Shown here: in pieces, positions 27,203 through 35,221 of the stretch | Position numbering within the stretch: the stretch's first letter is position 1 | Layout of the letters: the number at the start of each line of letters is the position of its first letter | Assembly: GCF_022549775.1 (NCBI RefSeq) | Contig: NZ_JAKZGP010000032.1 | Coordinates: forward strand, 1-53,937 | Direction of reading: 5' to 3' | Source: Belliella filtrata | Lineage (GTDB): Bacteria; Bacteroidota; Bacteroidia; Cytophagales; Cyclobacteriaceae | DNA: 53,937 bases | Made by a program: the position numbers and the translations under genes | Notes under the pieces: generated by a model | Told to the model about the DNA's origin: nothing | The model's database searches: none | What the model saw: the letters and a program-made list of their open reading frames with translations, nothing else

Positions 27203-28171
27203 ATGAAGACCTGTTCATTTATAACCTTACTGAGCCTTTTATCTTTATTTTCTTGTGATCAAGCATCAGATTCACCAGATACTATTCAAGACTTCTGGGA
27301 GTCACACATTCCTTTTGAACTTGAGTACAGTACTTCATTAGGTCTAGTAAGGTCAAATAGGTTCCCTGAAACTGCTGAGGCTAGAGGAGAGTCAGACTTG
27401 ATAGAAGCTTCTGGAATTGTGATTAGTATTGAAAATGAAGGTTTTCTATGGACTCATGAGGATAAGGGAAATCAGAATGAGATATACTTACTAAATATCC
27501 AAACTGGAGAAACTGCTGCTATATTTAAGTTAGATGGAGTTTTTAATAGAGATTGGGAAGATATAGAAATAGGGCCTGGGCCAGAGGAAGGTGCCAATTA
27601 TATTTACTTGGGTGAAGTAGGTGACAACGACAGAGTTTATAGAGATTATAAAATCTATCGTTTTAAAGAGCCAACTTTTGTTAGTGGAACAAGTGAGTAT
27701 ACCATTTCGAGTGATGAAATTGAAACTATTACATTCCAATACCCCGGAAACACAAAACATGATGTAGAGACATTACTTCTTGACCCATGGACAAAGGATT
27801 TGTTTTTGGTTACCAAGAGAGATTTTCATTCTATCATCTATGTTCTGCCTTATCCACAAAATACAAATGAGCAGATCGAAGCAGTGAAAGTTGGTGAATT
27901 TCCTTTTACTAGAGCTGTAGGAGGTAATATCTCTTTAGATGGAAATGAGATGTTGATCAAAACTTATGATTTTATTCTCCATTGGACGAGGACTGGTAAT
28001 GAAAACATGGTTGATATGTTTACAAAAACCCCTCAACTAGCACCCTATAATCCTACTGAACCTCAAGGAGAAGCAATATGCTTTGATGCCGAAAAATCAT
28101 ATTATACCTTGAGTGAGTTTAGCAATGCCATTGTTCCTATCCTGTATTTTTATCAGAGGTTGGAAGAATAG
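27203..28171 (+). CDS. Beta-propeller-like secreted lipoprotein
   Basis: A 322-residue lipoprotein with signal and lipobox LFSC followed by DQASDS. The rest consists of repeated blades with acidic-aromatic motifs (ASGIVISIENEGFLWTHEDKG, DWEDIEIGPGPEEGANYIYLGEVGDND, HDVETLLLDPWTKDLFLVTKRD), which suggests a calcium-binding or phytase/SdiA-regulated-like propeller. I do not assign a function. It lies after the terminator of the receptor operon but in the same direction and shares the lipoprotein type, so it probably belongs to the same functional unit. Confidence 0.75.
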   Translation: MKTCSFITLLSLLSLFSCDQASDSPDTIQDFWESHIPFELEYSTSLGLVRSNRFPETAEARGESDLIEASGIVISIENEGFLWTHEDKGNQNEIYLLNIQTGETAAIFKLDGVFNRDWEDIEIGPGPEEGANYIYLGEVGDNDRVYRDYKIYRFKEPTFVSGTSEYTISSDEIETITFQYPGNTKHDVETLLLDPWTKDLFLVTKRDFHSIIYVLPYPQNTNEQIEAVKVGEFPFTRAVGGNISLDGNEMLIKTYDFILHWTRTGNENMVDMFTKTPQLAPYNPTEPQGEAICFDAEKSYYTLSEFSNAIVPILYFYQRLEE

Positions 28172-28432
28172 AAAGTGTTTTAGTTTTCTGTTCGGTGATT
28201 TAATATTTAGATACTGGCTGGATGATTTAGATAGTTGAAATATTGAAGGGGCCTACTTAATGCATTTTTGTAAAAAAAAATGCATGTTTTTTACCACTAA
28301 GGCACAGACAAACCAAAGAGATGAGAAGCGAGAATAATGCTCACTTCTTTGCAAGAACATTCGTAGCAAGCCTATATCGCCGCAGGCAAATATCAACTGT
28401 AGATCGCCTTAGCATATATCAAATTCCTCCTT
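28172..28432. repeat. Dispersed intergenic repeat, copy B (conserved core 28359-28432)
   Basis: Second copy of the repeat described at 21455-21740, in the same orientation, with 70 of 74 core positions identical. The left part contains TTAGTTTTCTGTT and the words CACTAAGGCACAG and GATGAGAAGCGAGAA, partly shared with copy A. Its right edge reaches the stop codon of the glycosyltransferase gene (28431-28433). Confidence 0.75.
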
Positions 28433-30023
28433 AACCCTTCCTCCTTTTCTCAAAACGTACAATCCTCAACCAATCGTCTTCAACTTCAAAGGTGATTTCA
28501 TAGTCCAGGGATTCACAGAGTTTAAAGAAAAGTTCGACATCTGGAATTTCTTTGGGGTAGGCATGGATGTAGTAGTTGTATATAATTAAAGTAAAAGTGT
28601 CTGGGCTCAGTGATTCAAATCCCTTTAGGTCTTCTATAGGGGAAAGTTTGGCTTGATTTTGAGTTTGATTGGGTAGCAAAACCTCCTTACTGAAATCTAC
28701 GAAATTATTCACCATGACCAATTCATTGGTTTCTACTTGATCATGGAGTTTGGATACGAAATGCGTATAGTTTTTTAATTTTTTTTGATAACCAATACTT
28801 AAAACTACAGGCGCCACAAGCATTAGAATCGATGTGACTTTCAATAGTTCTCGTCTGATGAATGGTTTGAACAATAATAGACTTGAAAAAAATCCAAGAA
28901 AAGCCATCTGCTTCCAATCACCTACAGTCAAAGCTATCACTGCTCCAAGTAATATGGCTATTGATACCCAAATTCGGGTTTTGCTATCATGCAGCCATTT
29001 ACCAGAGCCATTTCCAATCAATGGAGCAAGAACAGGGATTAGAATGATCAGGTGCCTAGGGTTGAGATGTATTGGATTGTAAAATTGGAGACTGGTGCTC
29101 ATCCACCAAAATCCAGCAAACAAGCAAATGGCTGCTATTCCAAATTCAAAACTGATCTTAGTTTTGTGCCTGACACCAGAGATGATCGCAGGAATAGCCA
29201 AGACAATCCACAGCCAATACCCTCTTTCAACAAAGGAAACGAAAGGCCAAAAAGTAACTCTCCAAAGCATGACTTTCCAATCTTTATCGGCAAAGGAATA
29301 TTCAGAAATATAGTGTCCATCTTGAATGGTCTGAATTCTATAGAGCGCATTTCCAAATTTGAACCAGTAAAACCCTAAATAGATGACTATTGTAATCGTA
29401 GCGAAAATCAAAAGCCATAAATAAAACTTGTGTCTGTCTTTGGTCTTTTTCTCTAAGAAATACAAAGCCAAAGGAAATGGAAACAAGTAAACGATGGTCT
29501 CTTTGGTCAACATAGCTCCAAAAAAAGCAAAACTCATCAAAAAGGCTGCGATCACAGGCTTTTGATGACGTATGTATGAAGAGAAAAGGATCATAGAAAT
29601 CCATGCAACCAAAATGCTGTCAGGATAATTTTTATGAATGAAATGCATGAAAAATACCTGTGTGGAAAAGAAAGCAACTGTCCATAATTGATCCTCAGGA
29701 GTTTTGATCAAACGTGTAATCAATAATAGGCCAAAGATGTAGGATAGAAGTGAGGCAATACTCCCAATATGATCATCGAAATAAAAAAGGTAGGTGAAAA
29801 AGCCAGAGAAAATGTATGAACCCAATCGGCTAGAAAAGTGATGATCGCTTAGGACATTTTCACCATTCCAAAATTCTTTCCCTTTGAGCAAGTAATACAC
29901 ATCATCACTGAATGTAATGCCATCATAGCCCAAGTACCACACAGACACCAAGAATATCACTCCTGTCCAAATAGGTAAAGCATTGTAAATGGGATTTTGT
30001 AATGAATGTGAAGATGCTTTCAT
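28431..30023 (-). CDS. GT39/ArnT-like polyprenyl-phosphate-sugar glycosyltransferase (GT-C fold)
   Basis: A 530-residue polytopic membrane protein of the GT-C type that would move a sugar from a lipid-phosphate donor to a glycan or protein on the periplasmic side. The first periplasmic loop contains FSDDVYYLLKGKEFW near 37-51; the Asp-Asp pair there matches the catalytic acids of the PMT/ArnT class. About 11 hydrophobic segments follow, and the C-terminal ~100 residues are soluble. It lies 26 bases after the GT4 gene on the same strand. Confidence 0.78.
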   Translation of the reverse strand: MKASSHSLQNPIYNALPIWTGVIFLVSVWYLGYDGITFSDDVYYLLKGKEFWNGENVLSDHHFSSRLGSYIFSGFFTYLFYFDDHIGSIASLLSYIFGLLLITRLIKTPEDQLWTVAFFSTQVFFMHFIHKNYPDSILVAWISMILFSSYIRHQKPVIAAFLMSFAFFGAMLTKETIVYLFPFPLALYFLEKKTKDRHKFYLWLLIFATITIVIYLGFYWFKFGNALYRIQTIQDGHYISEYSFADKDWKVMLWRVTFWPFVSFVERGYWLWIVLAIPAIISGVRHKTKISFEFGIAAICLFAGFWWMSTSLQFYNPIHLNPRHLIILIPVLAPLIGNGSGKWLHDSKTRIWVSIAILLGAVIALTVGDWKQMAFLGFFSSLLLFKPFIRRELLKVTSILMLVAPVVLSIGYQKKLKNYTHFVSKLHDQVETNELVMVNNFVDFSKEVLLPNQTQNQAKLSPIEDLKGFESLSPDTFTLIIYNYYIHAYPKEIPDVELFFKLCESLDYEITFEVEDDWLRIVRFEKRRKG

Positions 30024-30049
30024 TTTGATTTTATGAAGAAATGTTTTTG

Positions 30050-31201
30050 TTATTCTTCAGCAGTCTTTTTTGTGGTTTGGACTGTACCCTGGTATATTGT
30101 CTCCAATTGAGAAGCAAACTTGTCAAGTGAGAAGTTCTCCTTTACTTTTTTTCGTGCATTTTCTCCCATCAACACCAGCGTACTTGGATCTTGGAGCGCT
30201 TGAAGACAAAGCGTAGCTAGCTTATCATGATTTTCGACGGTACACAGGAACCCCTCTTTACCAGGCTCTATAACTTCGCCAATCCCTCCAGCTTGGCAAG
30301 ATACTATTGGGATTTTGCAGGACATCGCTTCCAGCATAGCTATAGGAAGCCCTTCAAAGGCTGAACTGATCATAAACAAGTCCATAGCACATAGATATGG
30401 GAGTACATCATGCTGAATTCCAACTAGGTGAAAATTCTTGGCAGCTGGTGACTCATTGACCATTGATTGGATCAGTGGAAGCAATGGGCCATCTCCGACT
30501 AAAATAAAATGGGTGCTGGGAAGTTTTTCCCAGATCTTTGTAGCTTCTTTGATCCAGATATCAAGTCGCTTTTGTTTTCTGAATACAGCAACATTTCCAA
30601 CCACAAAAGCCTTATTGGGAATAGATAGCGAAGTTTTGATTTGATTACCGAGTTCGATGTTTTTGGTAAAAAACGCAGTGTCTACGGCATTTTGAAGGGT
30701 GATTATTTTTGGATTTTTATTTTTGAAAGACAGTGACTCAAATGGCTTAATAGCATGTGCTACTTCATCAGATACAGCGATGACGAGATCTTGCATGCTA
30801 TAGGTCAGTCGGTTCAGAAAATAGGTGAGCTTATTGTACCTGTGCCAGACATTGTGCTCTGTATAGATGATAGGAACCTCATGATGATATCCAGCCAATC
30901 TTGCAAGTATACCAGCCCAAGGGAGATGAGCATGAATCAGGTCAATGTCCTGAGATTTGATGTATGTGCTGACTCTGCTGATTTGATTCAATAAACCAAA
31001 ATTACCAGCTTGAAAGTAGGTGACATGTACACCACATGATTTCAATTCTTCTATGACATGATGGGGTCTTTGATGAAAGTAAATGCAATAAATCTCAAAC
31101 TTGTCTCTATTATGGATCCTGGAAGTTTCAGCGATTAATTTTTCTGCTCCACCTCGTCCAAGAGATTTTATGATATGTAAAATCTTGAGCTTTTTTTGCA
31201 T
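30050..31201 (-). CDS. Glycosyltransferase family 4
   Basis: A GT-B fold transferase of 383 residues that uses a nucleotide-sugar donor in the cytoplasm. The N-terminal acceptor domain opens with ILHIIKSLGRGGAEKLI. The donor domain shows VGNVAVFRKQKRLDIWIKEA, then HFILVGDGPLLPLI and the E-x7-E motif FEGLPIAMLE, which contacts the donor ribose. The frame extends upstream to 31300, but the residues before Met at 31201 are not family-like, so Met at 31201 is used. The acceptor is unknown; the setting suggests exopolysaccharide. Confidence 0.9.
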   Translation of the reverse strand: MQKKLKILHIIKSLGRGGAEKLIAETSRIHNRDKFEIYCIYFHQRPHHVIEELKSCGVHVTYFQAGNFGLLNQISRVSTYIKSQDIDLIHAHLPWAGILARLAGYHHEVPIIYTEHNVWHRYNKLTYFLNRLTYSMQDLVIAVSDEVAHAIKPFESLSFKNKNPKIITLQNAVDTAFFTKNIELGNQIKTSLSIPNKAFVVGNVAVFRKQKRLDIWIKEATKIWEKLPSTHFILVGDGPLLPLIQSMVNESPAAKNFHLVGIQHDVLPYLCAMDLFMISSAFEGLPIAMLEAMSCKIPIVSCQAGGIGEVIEPGKEGFLCTVENHDKLATLCLQALQDPSTLVLMGENARKKVKENFSLDKFASQLETIYQGTVQTTKKTAEE

Positions 31202-31330
31202 GCTGCAAGATACTCCATTTGTCCAAATGTCCCAGCAAAGCAAAACCCTTTTGAGTATAGAAGATGGTTTTCGTTCATAATACCATTTTCCAAAACTCAA
31301 AAGGATAGCTTTATCTCCTCATTTTCCAAA

Positions 31331-32260
31331 TTAATCCATGTTCTTTTTAGCCACGGTCCATTCTTTGGATTGGGATAAGCCACTTGGGTTTCCAGTGAAC
31401 ATTTTACCAGCTTTTTGATCATTCAACAGCTGCCATTTGTACCAGGCTGTGGCTACACGAGCATATTCACCACCATTTGGCTGAGCATAAGTACCCCCAT
31501 GACCTACATCCATATTCCCAACAAAAACTGGGACATGATTGATTCTATTGAAATCATCCATGCCATTGTTATAGGCTATATCAGACTCACCACCTAGTAG
31601 GTATAGGGTAGGTGTGTGCAGCTTTTCGAGTTGATCTTTGTTTAGACTTGGCATGCCAGGCATACCACTTTCTGGGTTTGGTAGTATGCCACTGTTGCAC
31701 ACAACTGCTGTTGTCACTCTAGGGTCAGGAGCGGATTCCAAAGTCTGCAAGCCACCACATGACATACCACTTACAGCGATTTTGGAAGTATCAATTTTTC
31801 CGTAAAAGGGACTATTTTGATCTTCATTGACAGCTATAGCCCAGTCGATAGCATCAATCATTTGAGATGAAGTAGATCTTCCTGAGCCTTTTTCACCCTC
31901 TTCAGGCATTGGCCCAATGGCTATTACCAAAAAGCCATGAGAGGCTACTTCATTCAAAAAGTTCACATGTTCCCAAGGAGAGTTTGCACAGGCACCATTT
32001 CCCCAAGCGATAATTGGAAGCTTCTTAGCAACGCCAAACTTCTGAAGGTCTTGAGGTCTGAAAATCGTATGTGTGAGTAGGGAAGGATCTTGCTCCATGA
32101 TGGCGCTGTGCGGACCATTCCCTCCATTTTCGATAATTCTTGAGTTTCTTTCTTGAGCAAATACTGTAAGTGAGCTCACTAAGAGAATAATGGCAAAGAG
32201 AAAATGCTTGTGCTGATAAGCTTGATGAGAAATTTGTTCTTTTGTGTGCTTTGGATTCAT
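31331..32260 (-). CDS. Secreted alpha/beta hydrolase (polyester/dienelactone hydrolase-like)
   Basis: A 309-residue protein with an N-terminal hydrophobic segment (about 19-35, ending VFAQ), so likely exported. The nucleophile elbow is GMSCGG with Ser167, and the expected acid and base are D227 (GGESDIAY) and H254 (DVGHGGTY). The oxyanion region PIIAWGNGACANSP is of the kind found in cutinase/PET-hydrolase-like families. The substrate could be an ester on a polysaccharide, but this is inference from the neighbouring genes only. Confidence 0.82.
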   Translation of the reverse strand: MNPKHTKEQISHQAYQHKHFLFAIILLVSSLTVFAQERNSRIIENGGNGPHSAIMEQDPSLLTHTIFRPQDLQKFGVAKKLPIIAWGNGACANSPWEHVNFLNEVASHGFLVIAIGPMPEEGEKGSGRSTSSQMIDAIDWAIAVNEDQNSPFYGKIDTSKIAVSGMSCGGLQTLESAPDPRVTTAVVCNSGILPNPESGMPGMPSLNKDQLEKLHTPTLYLLGGESDIAYNNGMDDFNRINHVPVFVGNMDVGHGGTYAQPNGGEYARVATAWYKWQLLNDQKAGKMFTGNPSGLSQSKEWTVAKKNMD

Positions 32261-32500
32261 TGTTATTTTGGTTTATAGGTTAATTGAAATTGATCATGTT
32301 TATCTAAGGAGGTGCGCCAATTTTTCAAACTGGTTATAGCGCATGACAAAGAGGTAATTCTAAGGGTGATGATTATATCTTTTTCTTGATATGAAAAAGA
32401 TTCTCCGCTGTTTTAGGGTTTATGTATTCGGGTAAAGAATTAATAGCGGATAAAGACAATTTCTAAAGTTAAGAAAAAAAAGAGTATCAACTATACTTGA

Positions 32501-32508
32501 TATATTTG
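32501..32508 (+). promoter_or_regulatory. Putative -7 promoter element of the deacetylase gene
   Basis: TATATTTG, exact TAnnTTTG match, ends 4 bases before the ATG at 32513. This implies a leaderless transcript, as for the gene at 3636. Confidence 0.45.
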
Positions 32509-32512
32509 TGAT

Positions 32513-33493
32513 ATGACTGATTTTAGAAATTGTGGGAAATTTATTATCTCTTTAGACTTCGAACTCCTATGGGGGACTTTTGATAGAGTAGGAGGTCAGG
32601 TCTATCCTACCTATTTTTCAAATACAAGAAAGGTAATTCCGCAAATTCTAAGAACTTTTGAGTCACATAAAGTTGCAGCTACTTGGGCCACTGTGGGGAT
32701 GCTGTTTGCTGAAAGTGAGGAGGAGTGGAGAATGTATATGCCTAAAAGTTTACCCACTTACCAAAACCCCAACCTTTCTCCTTATCATTGGGTGGACCGA
32801 TTTGGATTAAATCCTACTTGGCATTTTGCACCTGAGTTGATACAAATGATTTTGAAAACACCACATCAAGAGGTTGGTAGTCATACTTTTGGGCATTACT
32901 ATGTTGGTGAGGCTGGACAACATGCTGATCAGTGGAGAAGTGATCTTCAGGCTGCGCGAGGTATAGCTTTTGACAAATTTCATTTAAAGTTAAAATCAAT
33001 GGTTTTTCCTCGAAATCAAATAAACCTTGATTACTTGAAGATTTGTCAAGAAGAGGGTTTTGAGCAGTATAGATCGAATCCCATAGATTGGTATTGGCAA
33101 GAGACTTATCGAGAGACGTTTGCGAAGAAAGTGTTCAGGACGGCAGACTGTTTTGTGCAAATGGGTTCTAGGAAGACTTTTGAAGCTTGCAACCTAGCAA
33201 GTAGCCCTTCTGCAGTGCTTCAAATCCCAGCCTCTAGACTACTAAGGCCATATCATGATCAGTGGAAATGGCTAAATAAGCTTAAGCTGAATCGCATCAA
33301 AAATGAAATGACTTATGCTGCAAAACACCAAGAAGCCTATCACCTTTGGTGGCATCCACATAACTTTGGAAATGATCCATTGCAATCTATGAAAGAGCTC
33401 GAAGAGATTTTGGATCACTTTACTATGCTTAAAGAAAACTTCGGTATGGAAAGTTTTTCGATGCAAAGCTTAGCTGATATTCATAGGGAATAG
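32513..33493 (+). CDS. Polysaccharide deacetylase (NodB-like) family protein
   Basis: A 326-residue protein with a carbohydrate-esterase family 4 type fold that may deacetylate N-acetyl-hexosamine polymers. Visible: FIISLDFELLWG (first metal Asp and its acidic neighbour, about 11-22), GSHTFGHYYVG (HxxxH metal motif, about 122-132) and a later LWWHPHNFGND with the probable catalytic His. No signal peptide is seen, so it may act in the cytoplasm or leave by another route. Divergent from the hydrolase gene. Confidence 0.85.
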   Translation: MTDFRNCGKFIISLDFELLWGTFDRVGGQVYPTYFSNTRKVIPQILRTFESHKVAATWATVGMLFAESEEEWRMYMPKSLPTYQNPNLSPYHWVDRFGLNPTWHFAPELIQMILKTPHQEVGSHTFGHYYVGEAGQHADQWRSDLQAARGIAFDKFHLKLKSMVFPRNQINLDYLKICQEEGFEQYRSNPIDWYWQETYRETFAKKVFRTADCFVQMGSRKTFEACNLASSPSAVLQIPASRLLRPYHDQWKWLNKLKLNRIKNEMTYAAKHQEAYHLWWHPHNFGNDPLQSMKELEEILDHFTMLKENFGMESFSMQSLADIHRE

Positions 33494-33581
33494 CTATTTT
33501 GCAGACTAATTGAAATAGGAAAAAATCCTTACTAATCAAAGCACTCACCCAGTACAGATAAGGTATAAGAAAAGCATAAAA

Positions 33582-34406
33582 TTGGAAGCGGAAAAAGTAA
33601 AAATCATAGCACCAAGTTCAGGCTGGCAGTTGGTCGACTTGAAAGAGTTGTGGAGGTATAAAGATTTGCTTTACTTTCTGACTTTGAGAGGAATCAAAGC
33701 ACGATATGCTCAATCTATTCTGGGGGTGTCTTGGGCGATAATTCAACCATTGTTCACTACGATAGTGTTCACCGTAGTATTTGGAAATCTTGCAAAAGTA
33801 GATTCTGATGGTATTCCATACTTGCTTTTCTCCTACTTGGCGCTGTGGCCATGGAATTACTTTTCAGGGACGTTGACAGAGTCAGCCAATAGTTTGATTC
33901 AAAATGCCAACATGATTACCAAAGTTTATTTTCCGAGGATGGTCTTGCCTTTATCTTCCATTTTATCAAAGCTTTTAGATTTTATCATTGCATTTGTGGT
34001 CGTGATAGGCTTGCTTATTTATTTTAAAGTAAGTCCAGGATGGGGCTTACTCTTTCTCCCGCTTTTGATCCTGCAGCTGTTGATGACTTCTTTGGGAATT
34101 GGGATGTTTTTATCAGCCTTGGCTGTCAAATACCGAGATGTCAAGCATGCATTAACTTTCTTGGTTCAGCTTCTTCTTTATGCAGCACCTGTAGTGTATA
34201 GCACCACAGCTGTACCAGATCAGTATCGAATATTTTATGTATTGAATCCTATGGTAGGAGTGATTGAAGGGTTCAGGGCTGCATTTTTGGACAGGCCAAT
34301 GCCATGGGAATGGATATGGCCAGGGAGTATAGTGGCGGTTTTGTTTTTCTTTTATGGAACACTTTACTTCCGAAGAATGGAGAGAATCTTTGCAGATGTT
34401 GCTTAG
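33582..34406 (+). CDS. ABC-2 type polysaccharide export permease (Wzm/KpsM-like)
   Basis: The transmembrane half of an ABC exporter for lipid-linked O-antigen or capsule (family knowledge). At 274 residues with six membrane segments it is typical. The motif LRGIKARYAQSILGVSWAIIQPLFTT near 34-60 and the later VKYRDVKHALTFLVQLLLYAAPVVYS are diagnostic. The start is TTG at 33582; I see no ATG in the required place. An ATPase (Wzt/KpsT) should be next to it but is not: the following gene is the opposite-strand kdsB. Confidence 0.9.
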   Translation: MEAEKVKIIAPSSGWQLVDLKELWRYKDLLYFLTLRGIKARYAQSILGVSWAIIQPLFTTIVFTVVFGNLAKVDSDGIPYLLFSYLALWPWNYFSGTLTESANSLIQNANMITKVYFPRMVLPLSSILSKLLDFIIAFVVVIGLLIYFKVSPGWGLLFLPLLILQLLMTSLGIGMFLSALAVKYRDVKHALTFLVQLLLYAAPVVYSTTAVPDQYRIFYVLNPMVGVIEGFRAAFLDRPMPWEWIWPGSIVAVLFFFYGTLYFRRMERIFADVA

Positions 34407-34461
34407 AGACACTTAGTAGTTTAATGGTTTTTCATTCTTCTAAGTGAACTGAAATTTCAAT

Positions 34462-35205
34462 TTAATTTTCCTTATTGTTTTTCCCGAAACGCTCTCTGGC
34501 ATTTATCAAGTCCTCTGCCGTGTCTATGGCGATGGCTTGGTGAGTAGTAGCAACCATTTTTATTTTCACACCATGTTCTAATACCCGTAATTGCTCCAAC
34601 ATTTCAGCTTGTTCCAAAGCTGACTTCGGCCATTTGGTGAATTGCATCAGAAGGTCTTTTTGATAGGCATAGATACCTACGTGCTTCCAGTAGCTCAGCT
34701 CAACTTCTTTTTCTCGATTGAAAGGAATCGCATGCCTGCTGAAATACAAGGCATTCAAATTTTCGTCCACGACCACTTTTACAGCATTGGGGTTTTCAGC
34801 TTCCCACGCGGGAATTTTGAACATTACAGAGGCCATTTGAACCCCCTCTTCTTCAAAAGCTTGGATCAATCTTGACAAGGTGTCCTTGTCCAAAAGTGGT
34901 TCATCACCTTGAATATTGACAATGATATCGGTATCTATATGTCGAGCAGCTTCAGCAATGCGGTCAGATCCACTTTCATGGCTTTCTTGACTCATGAATA
35001 CTTCCCCACCGATAGCTTTGATTTGTTCTGCGATTTCTTCATGATCAGTAGCTACGATAATTTGATCAAAAAGCGCTGTTTTTTTTGCACTTAAATAAGT
35101 TTGCTGAATTACTGATTTACCAGCTAAGTCTTGAACCAATTTTGCCGGTAGCCTAGTAGAGGCGTATCGAGCAGGAATTAGTGCTGTGGTTTTTAAATTT
35201 TTCAT
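34462..35205 (-). CDS. kdsB: 3-Deoxy-manno-octulosonate cytidylyltransferase
   Basis: Makes CMP-Kdo for lipopolysaccharide. The 247-residue protein has the nucleotide-binding start ALIPARYASTRLPAKLVQDLAGKSVI, DEEIAEQI-type KATDHEEIA and the ESGSDRIAEAA motif; the metal-binding QGDEPLLD and the C-terminal TAEDLINARERF complete the family pattern. It sits 16 bases downstream of wzc, so it is probably co-transcribed with the export genes. It is also convergent with the ABC permease gene. Confidence 0.95.
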   Translation of the reverse strand: MKNLKTTALIPARYASTRLPAKLVQDLAGKSVIQQTYLSAKKTALFDQIIVATDHEEIAEQIKAIGGEVFMSQESHESGSDRIAEAARHIDTDIIVNIQGDEPLLDKDTLSRLIQAFEEEGVQMASVMFKIPAWEAENPNAVKVVVDENLNALYFSRHAIPFNREKEVELSYWKHVGIYAYQKDLLMQFTKWPKSALEQAEMLEQLRVLEHGVKIKMVATTHQAIAIDTAEDLINARERFGKNNKEN

Positions 35206-35221
35206 AGGGAAATGTAGCTAA

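Noticed and set aside
33272-33466. Minus-strand frame within the deacetylase gene
   Set aside because: Shadow of the conserved C-terminal part of the deacetylase.
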